Assembly (NCBI GenBank): GCA_004193285.1
Contig: SECP01000007.1
Location: 143,907 to 207,906, forward strand
Direction: 5' to 3'
Length of the DNA stretch: 64,000 nt
Source: Myxococcales bacterium
GTDB lineage: Bacteria; Myxococcota_A; Polyangia; Polyangiales; Polyangiaceae
Of this stretch, positions 17,871 through 29,105 are shown piece after piece. Each line of letters begins with the position of its first letter. Position 1 is the first letter of the stretch. The position numbers were made by a program, and so were the translations under genes. The notes under the pieces were generated by a model. That model was not told where the DNA came from. It made no database searches and worked only from the letters and a program-made list of their open reading frames with translations.

Positions 17871-18752
17871 TCACAACGTCTCGGCGGAGACGATCGTGGT
17901 CGTGGTGTGGCGCGACTGCGGCGTGAGGTGGATGCCGTGAGGGCTCACGTTCGCAGCCTCCACGCAGAGCATGCTCGGCCACTCCTCGTCGCCGAAATCA
18001 GCCATGCGCTGGGCCTTCGCGGTCCATGGATTCCACACCACCGTGCTGCGTGAGCTCGTCTTGTCCACCACCGTGCGCCGCCGCCGCCCCGGGTCCGTCA
18101 CTACGACGCGAGAGCTGCTGTCGTAGACGCGGTCGGTCTCGCCGATGAAGACGAGCGGCTCTGCGCCTTGCACCGAGCCGTGCTCCGCGCTCACCTTGTC
18201 GTCGTAGCTTGCTCCCTCGAGCCCAGACGCGGAGACCTGCCGCACGTCACTCACCCCGAGGTACGTGTGGAGCGCCACTTCGTAGTCGAAGTCGGTCGCG
18301 CCCGTGTTCTCGACCTCGAAGGCGACGCACAGCTCCGGCCCAACGCTGACCCGGAGCCGGGCCGCGAACGTGTGGGGAAACCAGGGCGCGGTTTCCCGCG
18401 TGCTCTCGAGCGAGAGCTCCGCGACCACCACGTTGCCTCGCAGCTCCGACCCTTCGAACCGGAATTCACTCGTTCGGGCGAAGCCGTGAGCGGGAAAGGC
18501 GGGCTCCGTGCCATGCGCGCCGAACCAAGGGAAGCAGAGCGGTATGCCGCCGCGGATCGCTTTGCCAGGCGCGTACACCGCCCGTTCGCTGACCCAGAGC
18601 AGCTCACCGTGCTCCGCGGTGCGGAAGGAGGCTACCTGGCCGCCGTGCAGGTAGACCAGCGCCTCGCTACCGCTCGCCCGCAGCCGGAGCGCCTTCAGAC
18701 CGTGAGCTTCGATTTGTTCGGTGTGACGAGCATCCGCCTGCGAGTTCTGCAT
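17871..18752 (-). CDS. D-hexose-6-phosphate mutarotase (YeaD/aldose 1-epimerase-like)
   Basis: A 293-residue cytoplasmic beta-sandwich enzyme of the glucose-6-phosphate 1-epimerase family, which interconverts alpha and beta anomers of hexose 6-phosphates. The family signatures are visible: LYLHGG-type motif (VYLHGGQVASF), IRGGIPLCFPWFG, the catalytic-histidine region PAHGFAR, and the C-terminal MLCVEAANV containing the conserved glutamate. The length is typical. Its start lies close to the divergent gene at 18812, so the two promoters must share about 60 bp. Confidence 0.88.
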   Translation of the reverse strand: MQNSQADARHTEQIEAHGLKALRLRASGSEALVYLHGGQVASFRTAEHGELLWVSERAVYAPGKAIRGGIPLCFPWFGAHGTEPAFPAHGFARTSEFRFEGSELRGNVVVAELSLESTRETAPWFPHTFAARLRVSVGPELCVAFEVENTGATDFDYEVALHTYLGVSDVRQVSASGLEGASYDDKVSAEHGSVQGAEPLVFIGETDRVYDSSSRVVVTDPGRRRRTVVDKTSSRSTVVWNPWTAKAQRMADFGDEEWPSMLCVEAANVSPHGIHLTPQSRHTTTTIVSAETL

Positions 18753-18811
18753 GCCTGATGTTCCTGCGCGGTGGTGGTTTCGCGGAGACCCAGGCTATTC
18801 TGCACCAGGGC

Positions 18812-20539
18812 ATGCAGGTCGTCGATTTTTTCAACCTGGAGCGAAGCCTCCAAGACAGATTCGTCGAAGCTGCGAGCGGTTCGGTACCGCCGACGCCGAT
18901 CGCCTTCAAGCCCGCGCGTGCGCGAGCTCAGGTGCTGCTCTGGTGGGCGGTGTGTCTTTTCGCGGCGCTCGCCTCGGTCGGGCTCCTCGCGCTCGGCTTT
19001 GGCTCGCTGGAGAGCCCGCTGGCCATCCAGGGCGCGCCCTGGGCGGTCGGGGAAGGGCTGCTGATCGCGCTCGCCGTCTTCTCGGGTCTCCGCGCCGTCG
19101 CGTTGGATCATGACCGGGACAGCTTGCCCTTTCGTGCGGGAGCGTACGTCTTTCCCATCGGGGTGGTCGACGCGCAGACGCAGGTCGTGCGCATCCATCG
19201 CTTCCCGGAGCTCACGGACGTTTCGCGGAGAGACAAACGCGTCACGCTCGTCTTCGATGGGACTCGCTTCGAGTTCGAGACTGCCGATCCGGCGCTGGCC
19301 GAGCAGCTCGTCGCGCTCGTCGAGCAGAGCCGACAGCGGGTGTCGGGCGAGATGGGGCCGCCCAGCAGTCGTGCCCTCGCCGCGCTGGATCCGCTGGCGG
19401 ACACTGGCTTCAAGAGCCCCTTCACGCCCACCGAGCCTCGACGCAAGACGTCGCCGCGCTACCTGCGCTTCGGTTGGCTGTTGGCGCTGCTGGCCGGCGC
19501 GGCACTGGGCCCAGCCGCGTGGAAAGCCCGCAACGTGCTCAGCGAGGAGCGCCTCTACGCGGAGGCGCGCGCGGCCGGCACCGCGCAAGCGTACCTCGCC
19601 TACCTTGGCCGCGGCGGACAGCGCGCAGACGTGACGGAGACGCTCCTGCCGCGCGCCGAGCTGCAAAGCGCGATCGCGCAGGGTAACGTCGCGGCGCTGG
19701 AGCGCTTCATGGCCCGCGGTCAGCACGGCGCCATCGACGTGGAGGTGAGGGCGGCGCTCAAGAAGGCGTTGCTTGCCGAGCTCGGGGTGGTCGCGGCCAA
19801 GAACTCACTCACCGCCCTGAACGAGTTCGAGCGCAGCCAGGCGCACGCGTCGCTCGTTCAAAAGGAGCTGGAGCAGAAGCGCGCGGAGCTGTATCAGCGC
19901 GTGGTGCGGAGCTTCTCCGCCGCCGCGCAGCCCAGCACCCCGGGGTTGGTCGGGTTCGTGGGCCGCCTGCTCTTCTACGCGCAAAAGCACGGGCCAGAGG
20001 TGGATATCGTGTTTCGTCGGCGCGAGGCCGACGCCTCCAAGGACGCGGAGGCGCAGCTCACGAAGAGCGCCTACTTCATGGGGCCGGAGGCGCTACCTTC
20101 GCGCTACTTCCGCCCCGAGGATTGGGAGCGGCGCGAGGCGGCCATCGGCGAGGAGCTGGCGGCGCGCTTGAACCGCGAGTTTCCTGCGGACGTGCTGCGT
20201 TTCAAGGTTGCCCCGTCGATCGCGGACGACGGCACGGACAACCCCAAGCTAGCGAAGCCGACCCTGCTCATCACCCACCGAGACGAGATGTCCGGCGCCT
20301 TCATGAGCAAGAAGCCGCGGGGCGCCTTCGTCGGGCTCGGCCTCACGGTGCGCTCGGCCTTCTTGATCCCCGGCGACGACCAGCCGCTCGTCTTCAAGTT
20401 CTCCGCGTGGCTACCCCCCGACCTGAAGAAATGGGAAGAGCCGGGGGCCACGCCGAAGGACCTGTACGAGGCCCTCGCCATGGATGGCTTCGGTCGCTAC
20501 TCGAAGAAGCAGCTCGCCTTCCTGCTCAAGGCCCCGTAG
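18812..20539 (+). CDS. Large hypothetical membrane protein
   Basis: A 575-residue protein of no recognised family. It has two or three N-terminal membrane segments (LLWWAVCLFAALASVGLLALGF and a second around GLLIALAVFSGLRAVAL), a PH-like cytoplasmic stretch (about residues 105-180), another membrane helix (FGWLLALLAGAALGPAAW, about residue 220) and a long, mostly helical C-terminal domain after residue 240. ATG at 18812 is preferred because the longer frame from 18758 would leave only 5 bp to the divergent gene; neither has a strong ribosome-binding site. Similar proteins occur in myxobacteria as uncharacterised genes, by my recollection. Confidence 0.65.
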   Translation: MQVVDFFNLERSLQDRFVEAASGSVPPTPIAFKPARARAQVLLWWAVCLFAALASVGLLALGFGSLESPLAIQGAPWAVGEGLLIALAVFSGLRAVALDHDRDSLPFRAGAYVFPIGVVDAQTQVVRIHRFPELTDVSRRDKRVTLVFDGTRFEFETADPALAEQLVALVEQSRQRVSGEMGPPSSRALAALDPLADTGFKSPFTPTEPRRKTSPRYLRFGWLLALLAGAALGPAAWKARNVLSEERLYAEARAAGTAQAYLAYLGRGGQRADVTETLLPRAELQSAIAQGNVAALERFMARGQHGAIDVEVRAALKKALLAELGVVAAKNSLTALNEFERSQAHASLVQKELEQKRAELYQRVVRSFSAAAQPSTPGLVGFVGRLLFYAQKHGPEVDIVFRRREADASKDAEAQLTKSAYFMGPEALPSRYFRPEDWERREAAIGEELAARLNREFPADVLRFKVAPSIADDGTDNPKLAKPTLLITHRDEMSGAFMSKKPRGAFVGLGLTVRSAFLIPGDDQPLVFKFSAWLPPDLKKWEEPGATPKDLYEALAMDGFGRYSKKQLAFLLKAP

Positions 20540-20540
20540 C

Positions 20541-20571
20541 GAGCGCGCCCGCCCATGAGCGCGCCCGCCCA
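20541..20571. repeat. Tandem 15-bp direct repeat
   Basis: GAGCGCGCCCGCCCA occurs at 20541-20555 and again at 20557-20571 with one base between. It lies in the 41-bp gap between the convergent genes ending at 20539 and 20581. Confidence 0.6.
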
Positions 20572-20580
20572 CGCCGCGCC

Positions 20581-22292
20581 CTAAGCGGTGACCACGCGGT
20601 TTCGACCTTTCGCCTTCGCTTCGTACAGCGCGCCGTCTGCCTGCTCCAACGTCTGCTCGAACTCGCCTTCCAGCAAGCTCACGCCGGCGGAGATCGTAAT
20701 GCTGCCGACCTCGGGCAGGACCAAGCCGGCCACCGCTTGCAAAGCGCGTTCGCAGAACGCCGTCGCTCCCGCCAAATCCGACGACAGGATGGCGATGAAC
20801 TCCTCGCCGCCCCAGCGCGCCACCAGATCCGTTCCTCGCGCCTGCCCGGCCAGCGCGGCCGCCACCCGGCGCAGCACCTCATCGCCGGCGGTGTGGCCGT
20901 GAGCGTCGTTCACGCGCTTGAAGTGATCGATGTCCAGCAGCGCGATGCACACCGGCTTGGAGTCACCGAGCACCTCCCGCGCTCGAGCCTGCGCAGCGCG
21001 GCGGTTGGGGATGCCGGTGAGCTCGTCGGTCGAGATTTCTCGCTCCCGCTCCGCGATCAAGTCGCGCTCGGCGGTGACGTCGCGCCAAACCACGAGGTAG
21101 AGCCACTCGCCGCCGCTTTCGATCGGCGTCATGGCGCGGCGCAGCCAGCGCTTCGTCGGCACGAGCCGTAAGAAGTCCGTCGTGCGCGTGCGTAGGGGCT
21201 CGACGGGCGGCGCGAGCGCGTCCGCCACTTCTTCCGGGTTTGCCACCATGCCTTGCAAGTGCCGCGCGAATTCTTCGAAGCCCAGGCCTTCGTGCCTCGC
21301 GCTCGGCAGCGAGAGCAGCTCACCGTAAGCGTCGTTGGCGAGCAGGATACGCCGCTGCGCGTCCAGCAGCGCCACGCCGTCCCCGATGTGTGCAAACGTC
21401 GCCTCCAACAGCACTTTCGCGCGTGAAAGCTCGCGCGCGGTGGAGTCTTGCACCTCGAGCTGCCGCGCCAGCGCCGCGCGCGTGCGGTTCGCCTCCGTCA
21501 CGTCGCGCACGACGAGCGACCAGCCGATGGTTTCGCCGGCGGCGTCCCTCACCCGCGCCGCGGTCATGGCTACGTCTACCACCGTGCCATCCTTTCTGAG
21601 CCGTTGCTCATCGAAGTGAAAGACGCTCTCGCTCGCGGGCGCGCCGCGCAGCGCCTCGCGAACGCGGTCTTTTCGGCCGGCTGGAACGAGCCGCTCGTTG
21701 GATTGACCCACCATCTCCTGCGCGGAGTAGCCGTAGAGCCGCTCCGCGCCCGGGTTCCAGCTCAGCACGCGGCCCAGTGGGTCGAGCCCGACCAGCGCGT
21801 CATCCATGCTCTCAACCAGGGCTGCGAGCCAGCGCTGATCGGCCTCCGCGGCTTTGCGCCGGGAGATGTCCTGGATCTGCACCATGAAGAAGCGCGGCTC
21901 GCCGCCGGGCCTCCGCACCACGCTCACGGTGAGCAGCACCCAGACCAAGCTGCCGTCCTTTTTGAAGTAGCGCTTCTCCAGGTCGTAGGTATCGAGCTCG
22001 CCTCCCACGAGCCGCTGCACGAGCCCCAGGTCAGCGTCCAGATCGTCGGGGTGAGTGATGGTCTGGAAGTCGAGGGCGAGCAGCTCCTCACTGGGGTAAC
22101 CGACGAGGCGGCAGAGCGCGTCGTTGACGCGCGTGAAGCGGCCGTCGAGGCTGACGAGCGCTTGCCGATCGCGGCATGCGCGAAGGCCAGCTCGAAGACT
22201 TGGGCGTCGCTATCCAAGGGCCGGGACGTCGGGTCGACGAGTGTGTCGGAACGCAGATCGGTCGTCGACGAGTGATGTCTGGCCGTGCTCAT
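20581..22292 (-). CDS. PAS-PAS-PAS-GGDEF diguanylate cyclase, interrupted by a frameshift
   Basis: The gene encodes a cytoplasmic c-di-GMP synthase. The GGDEF domain has an intact active site GGEEF (codons at 20797-20811) and, five residues before it, RGTD, an RxxD inhibitory site. Three PAS domains precede it. The first is split between frames: ATG at 22292 opens 44 codons ending FELAFAHAAIGK, and the expected continuation ALVSLDGRFTRVN is found only in another frame from about 22161. One base is missing around 22159-22166. The uninterrupted downstream frame has no start codon before the GTG at 22020, which would remove most of PAS1. It is either a sequencing error or a recent mutation; the GGDEF domain itself is complete. 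Confidence 0.8.
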
Positions 22293-22438
22293 CGTGAGGG
22301 CGCCCTTCCGGTACGGCGGGCCGCCGCGGGGATTCAGGACCAGCGGCAAGCACGCGAGTTGCTTGGAAAATTTCATGTTTCGGCGGTGAGTCGTGAGCTG
22401 GTGACCGCCGATCGTGATCAGCTGGCGCTCTGACGGGA

Positions 22439-24181
<1,743 letters not shown>

Positions 24182-24240
24182 ACGCAGGGAGTCGCTGCGC
24201 AGGCAGGGACGCCGGCCTCGACCAGGAAGGTGAGCGTGAA

Positions 24241-24263
24241 GACGACGACCGGGCGTCGTCGTC
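24241..24263. terminator. Hairpin between convergent GH30 and LysR genes
   Basis: GACGACGAC (24241-24249) and GTCGTCGTC (24255-24263) form a perfect 9-bp stem with a CGGGC loop, about 60 bases after the GH30 stop. It could end transcription from both sides. There is no T-tract. The surrounding 24182-24379 stretch shows no convincing gene. Confidence 0.4.
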
Positions 24264-24379
24264 GCTGGCCGACGTACGTGCTCTCTTCCTCCAGGAGTAA
24301 CTGCTGGGCCCCATCGTTCGTGCCAGTGCGGGACCGACTTCGTTGGCCCGAGGCGACCCGAAGCCTCCCTCGGCGGCGC

Positions 24380-25288
24380 TCAGAGCTCGGCGCTGCTTTT
24401 GGGCAGGGCGGCCAAGAACGCGCGGTGGCGCGCGTTGCCGCGGTGCTCTGCGCGGTGCAGGGCCCAGGCGGTGTGCGGCGGTGAAGACCAAGCTGGCAGC
24501 ACCGCGCGGAGGGTGCCCTCGGCGAGGTGGGGGGCGACCAACCAGTCGGGCAGGTAGGCGACACCGGCACCTTGCAGCGCCAGGGAGCAGAGCGCCGTCG
24601 GCGTGTTGGTGCGAAGCTGACCGCTGACCTCGACCGTCGTGGGGACGCTCTCGGGATGAGCGCGCTGCCGCAAGGTCCAGGGTATGGCGTTGCCGGCGAG
24701 CGTGACTTGCAGGAGGCACGGCTTGCTACGAAGCTGCAGGAGCTCGCGTGGCGTGCCGTGTTTGCGGAGCCAGCGAGGAGACGCGACGAGCACGCGCTGC
24801 ATGCTGAACAGCGGCTGTGCGACGAAAGCGGTGCTGTCCGGCGGGGGCGAGCCGGCGCGGACCGCGATGTCTACTCCCTCGGCGACGAGGTCCACGAGCT
24901 GGTCCTCCAGTCGCAAGTCGATCACGAGCCCAGGGTGAGTCTCCGCGAGCTTGCTCAAGCGCGGGACGATCACGGTGGCGCCGAAGGTGAGCGAGGTGCT
25001 CACGACGAGCCGACCGGACACGGTGCCCGAGCTGCCGCGCACGGCCTGGCGCGCGTCCTCCACCTCCGCGAGGACTCGGCGGCTACGCTCGTACCACTCG
25101 TGGCCGGCTTCCGTCACGTGGAGGCGCCGCGTGGAACGCACGAGCAGGGTCGCCCCTAGCTCGTCCTCCAGGGCGCGTAGCTGGCGGCTGACTGCGGGCA
25201 GCGAAAGGCGCTGAGCGCGCGCGGCCGCCGACAGGCTCTTGCCCTCTACCACGCGAACGAACGTCTCCATCTGCGTCAGCAGGTCCAT
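24380..25288 (-). CDS. LysR-family transcriptional regulator
   Basis: A 302-residue regulator. The N-terminal winged helix-turn-helix reads METFVRVVEGKSLSAAARAQ and LSLPAVSRQLRALEDELG, followed by the linker helix and a periplasmic-binding-protein-like effector domain (VSGRLVVSTSLTFGATVIVP onward). Length and order are standard. ATG at 25288 is chosen; the frame continues 12 codons upstream but homology starts here. It is divergent from the SDR gene at 25396, and an inverted repeat lies between them, so it probably controls both that gene and itself. The effector is unknown. Confidence 0.92.
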   Translation of the reverse strand: MDLLTQMETFVRVVEGKSLSAAARAQRLSLPAVSRQLRALEDELGATLLVRSTRRLHVTEAGHEWYERSRRVLAEVEDARQAVRGSSGTVSGRLVVSTSLTFGATVIVPRLSKLAETHPGLVIDLRLEDQLVDLVAEGVDIAVRAGSPPPDSTAFVAQPLFSMQRVLVASPRWLRKHGTPRELLQLRSKPCLLQVTLAGNAIPWTLRQRAHPESVPTTVEVSGQLRTNTPTALCSLALQGAGVAYLPDWLVAPHLAEGTLRAVLPAWSSPPHTAWALHRAEHRGNARHRAFLAALPKSSAEL

Positions 25289-25300
25289 GGCGCGAGCGTG

Positions 25301-25333
25301 AATCGATTCTTTACCCGCACGCAAGAATCAATT
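25301..25333. promoter_or_regulatory. Candidate LysR operator in the divergent intergenic region
   Basis: AATCGATTCTT (25301-25311) and AAGAATCAATT (25323-25333) are inverted with one mismatch around an 11-nt spacer. The left arm itself contains the palindrome GAATCGATTC (25300-25309). The AT-rich dyad stands out from the GC-rich surroundings and lies just upstream of the LysR start. Confidence 0.45.
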
Positions 25334-25395
25334 GAGCGCGCGACCGCTATTCGGAAGGCGCGCCGGAGCGCAGATTGCCCCTCGAGGTAACGACA

Positions 25396-26136
25396 ATGAA
25401 CATCGAAAACGCAGTGGTTTTGGTTACGGGCGCGAATCGTGGCTTGGGCAAGCAGCTGGTGCTTGCCAGCCTGCAGGCAGGAGCTCGCAAGGTGTACGCG
25501 GGGGCGCGTGACCCGGCCCAGTTGGCCGAGCTCGTGGCCGAAAGCGGGGGGCGGGTGGTGCCGCTCGCCATCGACGTGACTCGTGAAGAATCGCTGGCGG
25601 CGGCGGCGCGGATCGCGACCGACGTGACGCTGCTGTTCAACAACGCGGGGGTGGTCGCTTCGCACCAGGTGCTGACCAGTAGCCTCCCCGCACTGCAGCA
25701 GGACTTCGCCACGAACTTCTTCGGCGTGGTCGCGGCGACCAAGGCTTTCGTTCCCGCGCTGGAGCGGAGCGCGCAGGCAGGCTCGGCGGCGATCGTGAAC
25801 ATCTTGTCGGTGGTTTCCCTCGCCAGCATGCCGGCCGTCGGGGGCTACTCGGCCTCCAAGGCGGCCGCGCACTCCCTGACCCAAACCCTCCGCGGCGAGC
25901 TTGCCGCGAAGAAGGTGCAGGTGCACGGCGTCTTTGCGGGAGCCATCGACACCGACATGACTCGGGACATGAACATGCCGAAGACGAGCCCGGTCGACGT
26001 GGCTCGTGCGATTTTGCGAGGCGTTCGAGCCGGAGCCGAGGACATCTTCCCGGACGTGATGGCGGAGGAGCTATTCGCGACCTGGCGCCGTGATCCCAAA
26101 GAGCTGGAGCGGCAGCTCGCGAGCATGAGCGGCTGA
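25396..26136 (+). CDS. Short-chain dehydrogenase/reductase
   Basis: A 246-residue NAD(P)-dependent oxidoreductase of the classical SDR family. Visible motifs are the cofactor glycine motif TGANRGLG, the NNAG motif in LLFNNAGVVASH, the serine region IVNILSVVSLASMP and the catalytic YSASK. A charged/small arrangement after the second strand (GARDPAQ) suggests NADPH, but this is uncertain. The ATG at 25396 follows GAGGT. The substrate is not indicated; pairing with a divergent LysR gene suggests inducible expression. Confidence 0.92.
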   Translation: MNIENAVVLVTGANRGLGKQLVLASLQAGARKVYAGARDPAQLAELVAESGGRVVPLAIDVTREESLAAAARIATDVTLLFNNAGVVASHQVLTSSLPALQQDFATNFFGVVAATKAFVPALERSAQAGSAAIVNILSVVSLASMPAVGGYSASKAAAHSLTQTLRGELAAKKVQVHGVFAGAIDTDMTRDMNMPKTSPVDVARAILRGVRAGAEDIFPDVMAEELFATWRRDPKELERQLASMSG

Positions 26137-26138
26137 GA

Positions 26139-26175
26139 AAGCGGCGAGCGCGGGTCCACCCAGCGCTCGCCGCTT
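26139..26175. terminator. Bidirectional intrinsic-terminator-like hairpin
   Basis: AAGCGGCGAGCGC (26139-26151) and GCGCTCGCCGCTT (26163-26175) form a perfect 13-bp stem with an 11-nt loop, two bases after the SDR stop and 12 bases from the end of the convergent gene at 26188. The AA/TT flanks give short A and T stretches on either strand. Confidence 0.7.
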
Positions 26176-26187
26176 CTTCGCTCGCGC

Positions 26188-27996
26188 TCAGGGAAGGCGT
26201 AGTAGCTTCACGCTATCCAAGGTGACGCCCACGGCGCCGCCGTTGCCGACGTTGAAGTCCAGGTACGCAGCAGAGTCCTGCGGCACGCTCGGCAAGTCGA
26301 ACGAGTAGATGACCCATTGCGGGCCGGCGGCGGCGGTGACCCGGCCGTAGCTGGCCCAGTTGTTGTCCGCGCTACCATTACGGCCCAAGTTGACGACGAA
26401 GCTGCGCACGGCGTCCGCCTTGGCGCGGAAAGAGAGCCGGTAGTTGCCCGCTTGAGCGAGCTTGACGGTGGTGCGCGCCTGCACGTGCCACATGTCCGAG
26501 CCCGGCTGCTGCACGTTGATGCGCAGCTGGCGGCCGTTATAGTCGGCCCAAGCGGCGCCGCCATTCCAGCTCAAGAGCTGCCAGCCGGTGCTGCTCTGGT
26601 AGCCGTCCAGGGCGGTGTTGGTCACGCTGTCGAAGGAGCAGTTTTGCACGACGTTGCGCGGGTCCCGACAAGCGTCGATGAGGCTGGCTTTCTCGTAGAC
26701 CACGCCGCCGAGCAGGTTCGAGTACGCGCGCCAGCCGAGCGATAGCTCATCGCCCGAAAAGCCGATCGGGTCGATGCCGGCGTAGCCAAGCGCGCCGTTG
26801 TTCGCGCTCTTGTAGAAGTCACGAATCAGCCCCGTCTCGTACGACCAGACGCCGGTCGAAGCTTCGCGCTTGTAGAGCGACAAGCCTTCGTCCCCCGCGC
26901 CGTAAACTGCGGCGGCGAGCGTGTCCCCGGAGAGCGCGAGGTGCGTGAGCGGGCTCGAGGTCTGAATCGACTGCCGGGCGGAGAGCGAGCCGTCGGTGGC
27001 GACGCGGAAGAACGAGAGGTGCTGGGCAGGAGCGGGCGTTGTTCCGAGGTCGGGCGCACCCGAGGTGACGGCCAGATTCGCGCCCGAGAAGGCGAGGGTT
27101 TTGCCGAACCCGCCGGAGGAGAAGTGCCCCAGAGTGTAGCCAGCCGCGGCCCAAGTGCCGTTACTGCCGTTGCGCTTGAAGACGCGTACGGTCCCGAGCT
27201 CCGAGCCGACGCTCGAGCCGTCGCTCCACGGTGAGCCGACCGCCAGCCGGTCGCCATCGAGGGCCAGCGCCGCCCCGGTGAAGCGCTCGTTGGGCTCGTC
27301 GAGCGTGAGCTCACGCACCCAGCGGTCGGTCGGACCGTCGTAGCGGTAGAGCTCGACCACGCTCTCTTGCCGGTAGCCGATCGCGAGGTAATCGTCGGAG
27401 AGCGCGATGTTGATCGACTTGAAGTGCGCGGGGTACGTGAGGGGAATGCGGGTGAGGGCGCGGCTCGAGGTTTGCCCGTTTTCACGCACCGCGCCGTTGC
27501 AGTTGCGCTGGCCGCTCACGATCGGGCATTCCCCCCAGGAGCCGTTGACCTGACGGGCAATGAAGACCGAGTTGGCGAACGGAGAGCTCGCGCCGCTGGA
27601 GTTGCTGCCGCCGGTGCCGAACGCGAGAAACCGGCTGGAGAGCGCGACCTGGCTGCCCGCTTGGAGGTCGAACTGGGCGACGCCCGGGAACTGGTACAGG
27701 CGCTCCGGAGTGGTGTTGGTACCGCGCATCAGGTACACCGCGCCTTGCTTGATGCTGGGAAACGTCGGCGTCGGCTCCCCCGGGATGCTGACATGCTCTT
27801 GCAACGCTCCGACGAGCGTGAACTGGCCGGACCGGGCCAGCGCCGTCGAGAACTCGGGCGCGAAGAACGAGCCCGAACCGTGGGGCGCGGGCTTTGCGAC
27901 CACGACGCCAGCGCTCGCCGAACCGGCGCACAAGCTGGCGCTCACGGCGAGCAAACCAGCAAAACCAAGAATCTTTCCATTCTGCGAAACGACCAT
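26188..27996 (-). CDS. Secreted protein with FG-GAP-like repeats and C-terminal carbohydrate-binding-like module
   Basis: A 602-residue exported protein. The signal peptide (GKILGFAGLLAVSASLCAGSASA) is followed by about 400 residues of repeated ALSSRFLAFG / ALSDDYLAIGYRQ / ALDGDRLAVGSP / AFSGANLAVTSG / ALSGDTLAAAVYG blocks, which resemble FG-GAP-type beta-propeller blades. The last 150 residues (from RNVVQNCSFDS) look like a CBM4/9-type jelly-roll, including YRLSFRAKADA and the terminal GVTLDSVKLLRL. GGAGG stands six bases before the ATG. It probably binds polysaccharide outside the cell; no catalytic domain is visible. Confidence 0.75.
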   Translation of the reverse strand: MVVSQNGKILGFAGLLAVSASLCAGSASAGVVVAKPAPHGSGSFFAPEFSTALARSGQFTLVGALQEHVSIPGEPTPTFPSIKQGAVYLMRGTNTTPERLYQFPGVAQFDLQAGSQVALSSRFLAFGTGGSNSSGASSPFANSVFIARQVNGSWGECPIVSGQRNCNGAVRENGQTSSRALTRIPLTYPAHFKSINIALSDDYLAIGYRQESVVELYRYDGPTDRWVRELTLDEPNERFTGAALALDGDRLAVGSPWSDGSSVGSELGTVRVFKRNGSNGTWAAAGYTLGHFSSGGFGKTLAFSGANLAVTSGAPDLGTTPAPAQHLSFFRVATDGSLSARQSIQTSSPLTHLALSGDTLAAAVYGAGDEGLSLYKREASTGVWSYETGLIRDFYKSANNGALGYAGIDPIGFSGDELSLGWRAYSNLLGGVVYEKASLIDACRDPRNVVQNCSFDSVTNTALDGYQSSTGWQLLSWNGGAAWADYNGRQLRINVQQPGSDMWHVQARTTVKLAQAGNYRLSFRAKADAVRSFVVNLGRNGSADNNWASYGRVTAAAGPQWVIYSFDLPSVPQDSAAYLDFNVGNGGAVGVTLDSVKLLRLP

Positions 27997-28139
27997 CGGA
28001 ACCTCCGACCGTGAACGAAGGGGCCGGTGGCGAAGTCGCAGCTCGTCGCGATTTCTTTTTGAGGGGTCGACCGATCATCGGCTTTCCGGAGCGGCTCTAA
28101 TCCCCAGACGCCGCCCCCACTCGCGGGCGAGCCACTGAG

Positions 28140-29105
28140 ATGTCGAGTGCTTTTGACCCAAATCCAGAAACGGCCTCACGGCCGCGGCCGCGGCCCTTGC
28201 GCTCCGCAGGTGCGGGGCTAGATGCGAGCCGCGAGCGCATGAGCGGGGTTGCGATCAAAGAGCACGCCCGGGCCGAGCTGATGGACGCCTGCTACCGAGA
28301 AGGCACGGCGGCGTTCCCGCGGGTCGGGTGGAGCTACCCCGAGTTCATGGCCGCCTGCGACGAGCGCTGGCCAGCCGGTTCGGAGCGTGAGCTCGCCGAG
28401 CGCTGGGGCGACGGAAGCGGCCGCGCCGAAGAGTACTTGGTCGCCGCCTGCCTCGCGGGGAGGCCAGGCGCCGCCGCCACGCTGGACCGAGAGTATTTGG
28501 TCAAGCTGGCTCCGCGCCTTCGGCAGCTGTGCCGCAGCGCGGACGTCGCAGACGAAGCCCTGCAAGCGCTGCGCGAGAAGCTGCTACTGCCCCCGTGTCC
28601 CCGGCTCGCCAAGTACGAAAATCGTGGACAGCTCGCGGCTTGGCTCACGATCGTCGCGGTGCGCACCGCGCTGGACGTCACCCGGCGCGTTCAGCACGGC
28701 GCGCTTCACCTCACCGAGCTGGACGAGCAGCTCGTGACCCACGCGCTCAGCCCCGAGAGCCAGTTCCTGACGCGCCAGCTGGACGCGGCACTACGCCAGG
28801 CGTTGCTCGGTGCGCTCGCGCGCCTGCCGCCGGAGCTTCGTTTCGCGCTCAAGATGCAGCTCGTGGCCGGTTGGAGCATCGACCAGATCGGGCGAGCTCT
28901 TTCTACCCATCGCGCTACGGCTGCGCGCTGGCTGGTGTCGGCGCGTCAGCGGCTCGAGGCAGACGTTCGCGAGTCCCTGGTGCGCGACCTCGGCTTCGAG
29001 CCGGGCGAGGTCGACGGCGCCCTGGGCATCCTGCGGAGCCGCTTGGATCTGCGAATATCCCAGTTTTTTCGTAGCTCCGCGGCCATCGCCGAAGGAGACG
29101 CATGA
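28140..29105 (+). CDS. RNA polymerase sigma factor of the Myxococcales-specific group
   Basis: A 321-residue sigma-70-family protein that I recall as belonging to a paralogous family confined to Myxococcales. Region 2 lies at about residues 115-195 (REYLVKLAPRLRQLCRSADVADEALQ, then LAAWLTIVAVRTALDVTRR). Region 4 lies at about residues 215-275 (ALLGALARLPPELRFALKMQ and SIDQIGRALSTHRATAARWL, a helix-turn-helix). A 100-residue N-terminal extension distinguishes it from ordinary ECF factors. The stop overlaps the start of the kinase gene in ATGA, so the two are translationally coupled. Confidence 0.82.
   Translation: MSSAFDPNPETASRPRPRPLRSAGAGLDASRERMSGVAIKEHARAELMDACYREGTAAFPRVGWSYPEFMAACDERWPAGSERELAERWGDGSGRAEEYLVAACLAGRPGAAATLDREYLVKLAPRLRQLCRSADVADEALQALREKLLLPPCPRLAKYENRGQLAAWLTIVAVRTALDVTRRVQHGALHLTELDEQLVTHALSPESQFLTRQLDAALRQALLGALARLPPELRFALKMQLVAGWSIDQIGRALSTHRATAARWLVSARQRLEADVRESLVRDLGFEPGEVDGALGILRSRLDLRISQFFRSSAAIAEGDA

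Noticed and set aside
17725..17940. 71-codon plus-strand frame after the small lipoprotein
   Set aside because: Its second half lies antisense to the end of the mutarotase gene and the sequence has no recognisable features.
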